Positions 1-6,096 of a stretch of DNA of 10,164 nucleotides are shown here, piece after piece. The DNA is taken from the NCBI GenBank assembly GCA_021823305.1, contig JAKAOE010000033.1, positions 1 through 10,164 on the forward strand, read 5' to 3'. A program made the position numbers and the translations under genes. Every line of letters begins with the position of its first letter. Position 1 is the first letter of the stretch. The notes below the pieces were generated by a model that was not told the origin of the DNA, searched no databases, and was given only the letters and a program-made list of their open reading frames with translations. Source of the stretch: Acidobacteriota bacterium. Lineage in GTDB: Bacteria > Acidobacteriota > Terriglobia > Terriglobales > SCQP01.

Positions 1-209
1 AGCTCCCGCGTCTCGCCATCGAGCGTCCAGCCGCCCGCGCTCAACCGCTCCGCCTCCGGGGCCGCCTCCCGCCGCGCCTGCTCAGCCAGTTCGGCCAGCA
101 TCGCCGCCATCGTCTCCAATTCGCCGTGGAGCTGCGCCAGCGGCTCGCGCCACGATGTTCGTGGTCCTGGAGTCGGGGCCGCGCCGCCGGCCGTGGCGGC
201 GATGCTCAC
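1..209 (-). CDS. Partial unknown protein with coiled-coil-like helix (C-terminus beyond window)
   Basis: This open reading frame starts with GTG at 209-207 and stays open to the left edge, giving 69 complete codons with mostly G/C third positions. The start overlaps the stop of the upstream gene as GTGA, and a GGGGGGAAA run directly precedes it and could act as a ribosome binding site. The visible protein begins with a low-complexity Ala/Gly/Pro stretch (about residues 1-18). A charged, Leu-rich amphipathic helix follows (about 22-55, including LAQLHGELETMAAMLAELAE) that looks able to form a coiled coil. A short GGWTLDGETRE segment ends the visible part. There is no signal peptide or membrane span. 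I do not recognise the family. Position makes it the third gene of a tight minus-strand operon. Confidence 0.6.
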   Translation of the reverse strand, partial: MSIAATAGGAAPTPGPRTSWREPLAQLHGELETMAAMLAELAEQARREAAPEAERLSAGGWTLDGETRE

Positions 210-529
210 TTTCCCCCCGCCGGCGCGGTCTTGCCGAAAACGCCGGCCAAGTCGTGGTACAGCGCCTCGATCGCCTGGATGGTGGCCTGGTCGAACTTTA
301 CGTTCAGGCCGGCGTCGCCGATCGCGGCGCCCGCCGCCTGGTAGGCGTTGAGCACGTCGCCGGCGATGGCCTGGATGCCGTCCTGCACCGCCTGCCCTTT
401 GCTCCCCAGCAGTTGCACCAGCGCCTGCGCCAGCGGCGAAGTCGCGGTGGTCTCGACCGCCTGCGCCGCGGGCACGATTTTGCTGACCACCCAGGCGAAG
501 AAATGCCCGATCGAATTGAAAATCTTCAT
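206..529 (-). CDS. Unknown 107-residue helical protein
   Basis: The protein starts with an amphipathic or weakly membrane-binding helix (MKIFNSIGHFFAWVVSKIVP). Ala/Gln-rich helical sequence follows (about residues 30-70), then a second helix containing ATIQAIEALYHDLAGVF (about 82-98) and a short Gly/Lys tail. The N-terminal hydrophobic patch is too short and too interrupted for a clear transmembrane span or a normal signal peptide. ATG at 529 is preceded by GAGGA, which overlaps the stop codon of the upstream secreted-protein gene. The gap between the two genes is 7 nt, and the downstream gene overlaps as GTGA, so the three are probably co-translated. I do not recognise the family. Small proteins of this style sit beside tail or lysis genes in some phages, but that comparison is an impression and no function should be assigned. 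Confidence 0.75.
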   Translation of the reverse strand: MKIFNSIGHFFAWVVSKIVPAAQAVETTATSPLAQALVQLLGSKGQAVQDGIQAIAGDVLNAYQAAGAAIGDAGLNVKFDQATIQAIEALYHDLAGVFGKTAPAGGK

Positions 530-536
530 TGTGTCC

Positions 537-1739
537 TCACTTTGCGGTCAACTCCAGCGACCAGCTAAGGTTCTGCGGTGGCGTGGTGTGGTCGTCGCTC
601 AGCACCCGCACCGTCAATGGCACGCCGGCATTGAAATCGCAGACCCCGGTGGGAAAGCCCTGGCTGCCGGCCGTAGCTGAGCCCGCCAGCAGCCCGGAGA
701 AGGTGCAGGTCGAGGTGCCGTCACTCACCGTGATCGCCGTGCCCTGCGTCCCGCCCGTGCCCGCCGTCTGGGCGTTGACGTCGGCCCGCCGCACCCAGAT
801 GCCGGCGTTGGGCGTCCAGGTTGCGAGCGCCGTGTTGGCCGCCGGGAGCGCGCCCGCCCAGTAGGCGCTGAAGAATCCCGGGCCCACGTTGCCCGTCGCC
901 TCGAGGTTGAACCCGTTCAGGTACAGCGCCGAGCCCAGACTCTGCGCCGTCGTGCTCGAGGGATTGGCGAGGATCGGCTGCGGAAACGCCACCGCCGGAT
1001 TCGACGCCAGCGGCATTATCGTGCCCACGTCGGCCGAGAGGCCGGCTAGGTACCAGTTCTGCGGGTATCCTGGCTCGACATTGCCGCTCGAATCCTCGAG
1101 CGTGGCGGCATAGGTCGTGTAGCTCGGCGTGATGGCGTCGTTGAAGGTCAGTGAGCAGACGCTGGTGTTGGCCGCCGGCAGCGCGGCGCCCGCGGCCAAC
1201 GGGCCGGCCTGGGTGAAGCTGGCGCTGAATCCGCTCACCGTGCCTTGCAGCGTCTCACCGCCCTGGCTCGTTCCGACATACACCGCGTATCCGGTCGCGG
1301 CCGCCGGCTGCAGCGCCGGAGGCGGGATCTGCAACTCGCCCGCCGCCGTCAGCGAGAGCCGCGACTCGGGCGACGCCAAGCTCGTGGCCGAGCTCGCGCC
1401 GGTGTAGGCGATCTCGACGAAGTACACCCCCGCCGCCAGTGTGCCCAGGCCGTTGAAGGCGTTGCCGCCCGGCGCCGTCTGCGGGTTCGGCAGCCCCACC
1501 ACGCTGCCGTCGCTCGACGTGTAACAAGCCACCGTTTGCGGCACCACGGCGTAACCGGGAAGGCTGGTGACGCCTTGTTGGCTTAGCGTCAGCGCCAGCG
1601 TGCCATTGGCCACCGCGCCGCCGGTGGGCAGAACGAACTTGCCCGTGAGCACACCCGCGCGTGCGCCGCCGGCCGCCGCCAGTGCCGCCGCCAGCGCTGC
1701 CGCCCGCGCCGTCCGCCGGCCTTGGTGAGTCGCTCGCAT
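537..1739 (-). CDS. Secreted beta-rich protein of unknown function (about 400 residues)
   Basis: I choose ATG at 1739 because it has AAGGA ten bases upstream (1754-1750) and begins a standard signal peptide: a basic MRATHQGRRTARA, an Ala/Leu core, and probable cleavage after GARA. An in-frame ATG at 1793 would bury that signal peptide. The mature protein is rich in Gly, Ala, Ser and Thr and has a three-part look. The N-terminal part (about 33-130) contains a GVYFVEIAYTG strand as in carboxypeptidase-regulatory-like sandwiches. A fibronectin-III-like stretch follows around GYAVYVGTSQGGE. The C-terminal part (about 290-400) has paired Cys (STCTF, GVCDF) and ends in PPQNLSWSLELTAK. Four Cys in the mature chain could form two disulfides. 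It is likely exported and may be a surface, adhesion or tail-fibre-like protein; I cannot decide which. It leads the operon with the 107-residue gene. Confidence 0.8.
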   Translation of the reverse strand: MRATHQGRRTARAAALAAALAAAGGARAGVLTGKFVLPTGGAVANGTLALTLSQQGVTSLPGYAVVPQTVACYTSSDGSVVGLPNPQTAPGGNAFNGLGTLAAGVYFVEIAYTGASSATSLASPESRLSLTAAGELQIPPPALQPAAATGYAVYVGTSQGGETLQGTVSGFSASFTQAGPLAAGAALPAANTSVCSLTFNDAITPSYTTYAATLEDSSGNVEPGYPQNWYLAGLSADVGTIMPLASNPAVAFPQPILANPSSTTAQSLGSALYLNGFNLEATGNVGPGFFSAYWAGALPAANTALATWTPNAGIWVRRADVNAQTAGTGGTQGTAITVSDGTSTCTFSGLLAGSATAGSQGFPTGVCDFNAGVPLTVRVLSDDHTTPPQNLSWSLELTAK

Positions 1740-1749
1740 GGTGATGGAG

Positions 1750-1754
1750 TCCTT
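1750..1754 (-). promoter_or_regulatory. Ribosome binding site deciding the secreted-protein start
   Basis: AAGGA on the minus strand lies ten bases before ATG at 1739. It supports this start over the in-frame ATG at 1793, which would place 18 extra residues before the signal peptide. Confidence 0.55.
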
Positions 1755-1814
1755 GAGGCGTGCCGCCGCCGCCCCGCGTCTTGCCGCACCCACGAAACCC
1801 GGCGGGCTGCCCGG

Positions 1815-1833
1815 CCGGCGACCGCGTCGCCGG
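1815..1833. repeat. Perfect 8-bp inverted repeat in the leader of the secreted-protein operon
   Basis: CCGGCGAC, a CGC loop, then GTCGCCGG form a GC-rich hairpin in the 191-bp region between the 90-residue gene and the secreted-protein gene. On the minus strand it follows the 90-residue gene by about 100 bases, and no clear U-tract comes after it. It could be a T-poor terminator, an attenuator or a protein-binding palindrome; the sequence does not distinguish these. Confidence 0.5.
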
Positions 1834-1854
1834 TGTCTTGCAGTGACGCGCTAT

Positions 1855-1872
1855 CCGAGTCGCAAAACTCGG
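1855..1872. repeat. 6-bp inverted repeat in the same leader
   Basis: CCGAGT and ACTCGG flank a 6-base loop (CGCAAA on the plus strand). It lies 21 bases from the larger hairpin at 1815-1833, so minus-strand RNA through this spacer would carry two consecutive stem-loops. No terminator-type T run follows. Function unknown. Confidence 0.4.
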
Positions 1873-1930
1873 CTTGGGTTGCCGCCGCGCCGGATCACAT
1901 TTCTGATGCCAAACCGTTGCAGCATCATGG

Positions 1931-2203
1931 TCAGCGGCCTCGATTCACCGCGCCGCCGTTCATGCAATAGCCGTCCAGCCATCGCTGGCCGCTGCAATTG
2001 CGGGCGCCGGCGCTGGAGTATTCGCTCCAGGCCGCGCCCAGTTCGGCGGCGGCCGGGCGACCACGGCCGGACGCGCCCTGGAGCAGGCGCAGTCTGCCCG
2101 GCGCGGTGATCTGCGCCCGGCGCGCCTGCAGCAGCCAGCGCGCCCGCGCCCCGGTGATGTAGGTGCCCGGCGCTCCGTCAATTTCCATTCGTCCCATGGA
2201 CAT
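1931..2203 (-). CDS. Unknown 90-residue small protein
   Basis: ATG at 2203 has a strong AGGAG (2216-2212) eight bases upstream. Downstream in-frame ATGs at 2197 and 2188 are less well placed. Codons are strongly G/C-ending through to TGA, for example the run encoding ELGAAWSEYSSAGARNCSGQ, which argues against a chance frame. The protein has a short MEIDGAPGTYITG beginning, a basic helical middle (ARARWLLQARRAQI) and a C-terminal CSGQRWLDGYCMNGG with two Cys ten residues apart. There is no signal peptide or membrane segment. It is divergent from the TIG/NHL gene across 298 bp and lies 191 bp upstream of the secreted-protein gene on the same strand. I recognise no family. Confidence 0.65.
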   Translation of the reverse strand: MSMGRMEIDGAPGTYITGARARWLLQARRAQITAPGRLRLLQGASGRGRPAAAELGAAWSEYSSAGARNCSGQRWLDGYCMNGGAVNRGR

Positions 2204-2501
2204 GCCGCGTGCTCCTGTACGATCGCAATACTCTCAAGAGCGCCCGGGCGGTCCATGGAGTTGGCTTTCGCGCCACTCACTTTTGTGTTGCGAAATCTCC
2301 ACTACGCGGCGGTTCAGGAAAGGGCGTGGCCGATGCCCAACCCTGCTTCACGCGACCACGGGACGACGCCCGGAGCGCCGGCGGCCGTTGGCGGCCGGGG
2401 GACGACGGTTGACCGGCGGAGCGAGGCTCGGACCGGACGCGGCTGTGCCACCGTGGTCGCGCCGCCTGGCTGCGTTTGTTATCCTAAGCGCAAGAGCCGC
2501 C
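2204..2501. other. Divergent intergenic region
   Basis: This 298-bp spacer separates the minus-strand 90-residue gene from the plus-strand TIG/NHL gene and should hold both promoters. The plus-strand frame of the TIG/NHL gene is open through it, but its conceptual translation is Arg/Pro-rich and unlike the family. Visible details are the AGGAG for the minus gene (2212-2216), a widely spaced inverted repeat TTTCGC/GCGAAA (2266-2271 and 2290-2295), a 5-bp hairpin GGCCG/CGGCC (2383-2396), and TATCCT (2480-2485) before the TIG/NHL start. I see no complete -35/-10 pair and no RNA gene. Confidence 0.5.
2480..2485 (+). promoter_or_regulatory. Possible -10 element for the TIG/NHL gene
   Basis: TATCCT lies 16 bases before ATG at 2502 in otherwise GC-rich sequence. 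No good -35 hexamer is found at 16-18 bases. If used, it would give a leader of about 10 nt with only a weak AAGAG as ribosome binding site. Confidence 0.3.
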
Positions 2502-3557
2502 ATGCCGCCGCACGCAACCGCGTTGGTCGAATCCCTGGATCCGGCGGCGGTGTTGCCGGGTGGCGAGCTTCGCATCCGCGGCCGGCAGCTGGCCGAGGTC
2601 GGCGTCGCGCCGGAAGTGCGCATCACCGGCTCCCCGGCCGCTGTGCTGGTGGCGACCCCTCGTCTGCTGGTCGCGCGCGTGCCCGACGGCGCCGTCTCCG
2701 GGCCGGTCGAGATCGGCCGCGCCGCCGACCTGCCCCAGGGCCCCGCGCTTGAGGTCGGCGTGCTGATCGCCGAGCACCTGCACCCGGTGTGCAACCCCGC
2801 GATTGATCCCGAGGGCAATATCTTCGCCACCTTGAGCGGCGCCCGCGGGCAGAAGACGCCGGTGAGCATCTACAAGCTCGACGGCAACTTCGTGCTCAAA
2901 TCCTGGAGCAGCGCGGTGATGAACCCCAGCGGGCTGGCTTTCGATCGTTCCGGCACCCTCTTTGCCTCCAGCCGCCACGACGGTTCGGTGTACCGCCTTT
3001 CCTCCAACGGAGCGGCCACACTGGTCGCCGAAGGGCTCGGGATCGCGACCGGGATCGCCTTCGACGCCGCCGGCGATCTCTATGTGGGCGACCGCAGCGG
3101 TACGGTGTTCAAGATCGACAGCGAGCGCAATACCTTTGTCTTCGCCACGCTCGAGCCCAGCGTTGCCGCCTACCATCTCGCCTTCGGCCCTGATCGTCAC
3201 CTCTATGTGTCCGGGCCCAGTACCTCCAGCTACGATACGATTTGGCGCATCAGCCCAACCGGCCGGGTCGCGCCTTTTTTCCGCGGCCTCGGCCGGCCTC
3301 AGGGGATCGCATTCGATGCCGGCGGAAGCCTGTACGCCGTTGCCTCCTACCAGGGCCGCCGCGGCGTGGTGCGCATTTCCCCTACGGGACGCGCCGCCTG
3401 CGTCGTCAGCGCCAATAATCTGGTCGGACTCGCCTTCGCTTCCCGTGCGCGCGGCGGCAACCATCCCGCGGCCCTCATCCTCGCCACCCACAACTCCCTC
3501 TACAGCCTCGCGTGGCCGGTGCCCGGCCAGCCGCTTCCGCCCGCCGCCGCCGCTTGA
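2502..3557 (+). CDS. IPT/TIG domain plus NHL-type beta-propeller protein
   Basis: The 351-residue protein opens with a TIG/IPT-like immunoglobulin fold (about residues 7-75, with LDPAAVLPGGELRIRG). It continues as an NHL/SMP-30-like propeller (about 90-338). The repeating blade unit is seen in GLAFDRSGTLFASSRHDGSVYRL, GIAFDAAGDLYVGDRSGTVFKI, HLAFGPDRHLYVSG and GIAFDAGGSLYAV. Such propellers usually bind ligands or proteins; a lactonase-like enzymatic role is not indicated. ATG 2502 is chosen because homologous TIG domains begin near here and the longer upstream frame is not protein-like. An in-frame GTG at 2445 would add a short hydrophobic stretch (LAAFVILSARAA) that might act as a weak signal peptide, so localisation is unresolved. 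Its TGA overlaps the cinA ATG by one base, implying coupled translation. Confidence 0.85.
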   Translation: MPPHATALVESLDPAAVLPGGELRIRGRQLAEVGVAPEVRITGSPAAVLVATPRLLVARVPDGAVSGPVEIGRAADLPQGPALEVGVLIAEHLHPVCNPAIDPEGNIFATLSGARGQKTPVSIYKLDGNFVLKSWSSAVMNPSGLAFDRSGTLFASSRHDGSVYRLSSNGAATLVAEGLGIATGIAFDAAGDLYVGDRSGTVFKIDSERNTFVFATLEPSVAAYHLAFGPDRHLYVSGPSTSSYDTIWRISPTGRVAPFFRGLGRPQGIAFDAGGSLYAVASYQGRRGVVRISPTGRAACVVSANNLVGLAFASRARGGNHPAALILATHNSLYSLAWPVPGQPLPPAAAA

Positions 3558-4795
3558 TGCGGGCCGAAATCATCGCCATCGGAGCCGAACTGCTGGGCGC
3601 GCGACGCCCGGAAACCAATTCGCTCTACCTCGCCGGCGAGCTCGCCGATCTCGGCATCCCCCTGCGGGGAAAGTCCGTTCTGCCCGATGACGAGCGTGCA
3701 TTGGCTGCCGGCATGGCGGCGGCCTGCCGCCGCGCGGAGGTGGTGCTCTGCACCGGCGGGCTCGGCCCCACCGAAGACGACCGCACCGTCGCCGCCGCCG
3801 CGCGCGCGCTGGGCTGTCCCCTGGTGCGCGATCCGCGGGCGGAACGCCGGCTGCGCGAGCGCTACCGCCGCCGCGGCCGTGGCCTCCGCGCCGCCGATTT
3901 GCGCCAGGCGCTGCGGCTTCAGCCCGCGCGCTGGCTGCCGAACCGCCTGGGCAGTGCCTTGGGACAGTGGTGTCCCACGCCGCATGGCTGCCTCATTTTG
4001 CTGCCCGGCCCTCCCCGCGAATTGCAACCGATGTTTGCCGCCCAGGTCCGTCCGCGCCTTCGCCGCCTGGCGCCGCCCGCCGCGCTCGCCACGCGCGTGC
4101 TCAGCATCGCCGGCTTGTCGGAATCGGAGGTGGACCGCCGCGCGGCGCCGCTCTATCGCCGTGTAGCCAATCCCGCGACCACCATCCTGGCCGTCTCCAC
4201 CCCCCAGGTGGAGCTGCACTTCCGCGCTCGCGCCACCTCGCGCCGGCGCGCACAGGCGCTGGCCGATGCCTTGGCGCGGCGGGTGGAACGCCGGCTCGGC
4301 CGGGCGGTGTTCAGCCGCGAACAGCAATCCCTCGTTGCCGTGGTGGGTGCCCGGCTCGCCGCCCGCCGCCAGACCGTTGCCGTCGCGGAAAGCTGCACCG
4401 GCGGCCTGCTCGCCGCCGCCCTCACCCAGGAAGCCGGCAGCTCGCGATTTTTCCGCGGAGGCGTAGTCTGTTACAGCGATGACCTTAAGGTCGCGCTCGC
4501 CGGCGTCGCGCCGGCGTCGCTGTCCGCCCACGGCGCCGTCAGCGCCGTCGTCGCGCGCCAACTCGCTCGCGGTGCGCGCGCGCGCCTGGGCACGGATTGG
4601 GGCATCGGCGTGACCGGCATCGCCGGTCCCGGCGGCGCCCGCCCCGGCAAGCCGGTGGGCACGGTATTCATCGCCGTGTGCGGGCCGGGACTCAGTACCC
4701 GGGCGCGCCGCTGGCGGTTTTTCGGTGACCGCGGCCTGGTCCGCCGCAGCGCCGTCCAGACGGCGCTGAACCTCCTGCGTCTGTGGCTGGACTGA
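3557..4795 (+). CDS. cinA: CinA family protein (NMN amidohydrolase / ADP-ribose pyrophosphatase type)
   Basis: This is a full-length two-domain CinA of 412 residues, the family's usual size. The N-terminal molybdopterin-binding-like domain (about 1-170) starts MRAEIIAIGAELLGARRPETNSLYL and carries CTGGLGPTEDD (about 70-80) and LPGPPRE. In related proteins this domain hydrolyses ADP-ribose. The C-terminal PncC domain (about 255-412) carries AESCTGGLLAAALT, GGVVCYSDDLK, HGAVS and VTGIAGPGG. In the family it deamidates nicotinamide mononucleotide to nicotinate mononucleotide in pyridine nucleotide salvage. ATG at 3557 is chosen because MRAEIIAIG matches the conserved family start. It has no Shine-Dalgarno and overlaps the preceding stop as TGATG, so it is probably translated by reinitiation after the TIG/NHL gene. 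The competence link in the name comes from other bacteria and need not apply here. Confidence 0.95.
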   Translation: MRAEIIAIGAELLGARRPETNSLYLAGELADLGIPLRGKSVLPDDERALAAGMAAACRRAEVVLCTGGLGPTEDDRTVAAAARALGCPLVRDPRAERRLRERYRRRGRGLRAADLRQALRLQPARWLPNRLGSALGQWCPTPHGCLILLPGPPRELQPMFAAQVRPRLRRLAPPAALATRVLSIAGLSESEVDRRAAPLYRRVANPATTILAVSTPQVELHFRARATSRRRAQALADALARRVERRLGRAVFSREQQSLVAVVGARLAARRQTVAVAESCTGGLLAAALTQEAGSSRFFRGGVVCYSDDLKVALAGVAPASLSAHGAVSAVVARQLARGARARLGTDWGIGVTGIAGPGGARPGKPVGTVFIAVCGPGLSTRARRWRFFGDRGLVRRSAVQTALNLLRLWLD

Positions 4796-4815
4796 ACCGG
4801 GCCCTGCGGTAGACT
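4788..4815 (+). promoter_or_regulatory. Putative promoter for a leaderless mntH mRNA
   Basis: TGGACT (4788-4793), a 16-base spacer and TAGACT (4810-4815) resemble a sigma-70 type -35/-10 pair. Transcription would be expected to start 6-7 bases after the -10, at 4821-4822, which coincides with the GTG start codon. No Shine-Dalgarno lies upstream of that codon. The -35 overlaps the cinA stop. Confidence 0.5.
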
Positions 4816-4820
4816 GGGCT

Positions 4821-6086
4821 GTGAATCCGGAACCGGCAAGCGCCCAAACCGCTGTTGAACCCGCTCGCTCCGGCTGGCGCCGCCACGAGATTTGGTTCTA
4901 TTTCGGCCCCGCCTTCATCGCCAGCGTCGCCTACATTGACCCGGGCAATTTTGCCGCCAATATCCAGGGCGGCGCCGAGTTCGGGTATTTGCTGCTCTGG
5001 GTACTGCTGTGGTCCAACCTCATGGCGATGCTGGTGCAGTTTTTGTCCGCCAAGCTCGGCATCGCCACCGGCAAAACCCTGCCCCAGCTTTGCCGCGAGC
5101 GCTTCGCCCGCCCCGTGGTGGTGATGCTGTGGCTGGTCGCTGAGGTGGCCTGCATGGCGACCGACATCGCGGAGTTCCTTGGCGCCGCCCTCGGTTTTTA
5201 TCTTCTCCTCCACGTACCGCTGCTGACCGCCGCGCTGCTCACCACGGCCGGCGTGTTCCTGATCCTGGCGATCGAGGTCTACGGGTTCCGCCGCCTGGAG
5301 CACGTGATCATGCTCTTCGTGGGTGTGATCGCCATCGCCTACTTCTACGAGATCCTGCTCGCCCGTCCGGATTGGCCGGCTGTGATCTCCGCCACCTTCG
5401 TGCCCCGCATCAGCGAGTCCAGCGCCTATCTCGCGGTGGCGATGCTCGGGGCGACGGTCATGCCCCATGTCGTCTACCTCCACTCCGCGCTGGTACAGCA
5501 CCGCTATCGCGCCGACGATCCCAGCCACAGCCTGCGCCACGCGCGCTATGAACTCTGGGATGTTCTGGTGGCCATGAACGGTTCCTGGCTGGTCAACTCC
5601 GCCATGTTGATCATGGCGGCGGCGGTGTTCTATCGCGGCGGCCTCCGCACCATGACCATCGAGCTGGCCCACAAGACCCTGGTGCCGCTGCTCGGCGGCG
5701 CCGCCGCGTGGGCCTTCGCGCTGGCGTTGCTCTGTTCCGGCCTGTCTTCGTCCGTGGTGGGCACCATGGCCGGACAGGTGGTGCTCGAAGGCTTTTTGCA
5801 CATCAACTTCAATATTTTTTACCGCCGTGCGCTGACGGTCGTGCCCGCCGTGGTGGTGATCGCATTGGGCATGGACCCGTTGCGCGTCCTGGTCTTCACC
5901 CAGGTGGTCTTGAGCTTCGCCCTGCCGTTCGCGATCGTGCCGCTGATCGCGCTGGTGCAGGACGTGAGTGTGATGGGGCCGCTGGCGGTGCAGCGCACCA
6001 CCGCGGTGCTGGGCTGGATCGCCACCGCGACCATCCTCCTGCTCAACGGCTACCTGATATTTCTGGTGGCCGTCGGTAAGGCCTGA
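4821..6086 (+). CDS. mntH: Nramp family divalent metal (Mn2+/Fe2+) transporter
   Basis: The 421-residue integral membrane protein imports divalent metals, typically manganese, driven by protons. The two metal-site motifs are intact: DPGN in TM1 (residues 40-43, within AYIDPGNFAANIQGG) and MPH in TM6 (214-216, within GATVMPHVVYLHSALVQH). The TM3 signature EVACMATDIAEFLGAALG (about 108-125) is also standard. Length and hydrophobicity pattern fit about 11 transmembrane helices. The short N-terminus before TM1 is about 25 residues and cytosolic. The start is GTG at 4821, with no Shine-Dalgarno and a -10-like TAGACT five bases upstream, so the gene may have its own leaderless transcript despite lying 25 bp after cinA. 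I see no manganese riboswitch or MntR palindrome in the short upstream gap. Metal specificity is inferred from the motifs. Confidence 0.95.
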   Translation: MNPEPASAQTAVEPARSGWRRHEIWFYFGPAFIASVAYIDPGNFAANIQGGAEFGYLLLWVLLWSNLMAMLVQFLSAKLGIATGKTLPQLCRERFARPVVVMLWLVAEVACMATDIAEFLGAALGFYLLLHVPLLTAALLTTAGVFLILAIEVYGFRRLEHVIMLFVGVIAIAYFYEILLARPDWPAVISATFVPRISESSAYLAVAMLGATVMPHVVYLHSALVQHRYRADDPSHSLRHARYELWDVLVAMNGSWLVNSAMLIMAAAVFYRGGLRTMTIELAHKTLVPLLGGAAAWAFALALLCSGLSSSVVGTMAGQVVLEGFLHINFNIFYRRALTVVPAVVVIALGMDPLRVLVFTQVVLSFALPFAIVPLIALVQDVSVMGPLAVQRTTAVLGWIATATILLLNGYLIFLVAVGKA

Positions 6087-6096
6087 GCCCGGGCCT
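6079..6096. terminator. Possible shared hairpin between convergent mntH and E1 genes
   Basis: AGGCC (6079-6083) pairs with GGCCT (6092-6096) across an 8-base loop containing the mntH stop codon. The two genes end only 10 bp apart on opposite strands. No T-tract follows on either strand, so this would be a weak or non-canonical bidirectional terminator. Confidence 0.3.

Noticed and set aside
155..680. Plus-strand open frames over the left block
   Set aside because: They are antisense to the minus-strand operon, and their products are basic, low-complexity and without family features.
1960..2280. A 106-codon minus-strand frame overlapping the 90-residue gene
   Set aside because: It lacks a ribosome binding site at its start and its product is Arg/Pro/Ala-rich. 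The overlapping frame has AGGAG and better codon use.
4499..4520. Tandem 11-bp repeat GCCGGCGTCGC inside cinA
   Set aside because: The unit is not a multiple of three and encodes ordinary family sequence; it is most likely a chance effect of GC-rich codons.
2484..5801. Long minus-strand open frames opposite the TIG/NHL, cinA and mntH genes (2484-3491, 3500-4561, 4692-5801)
   Set aside because: All lie fully antisense to genes with intact family motifs. Their products are low-complexity Gly/Ala/Arg/His sequences.
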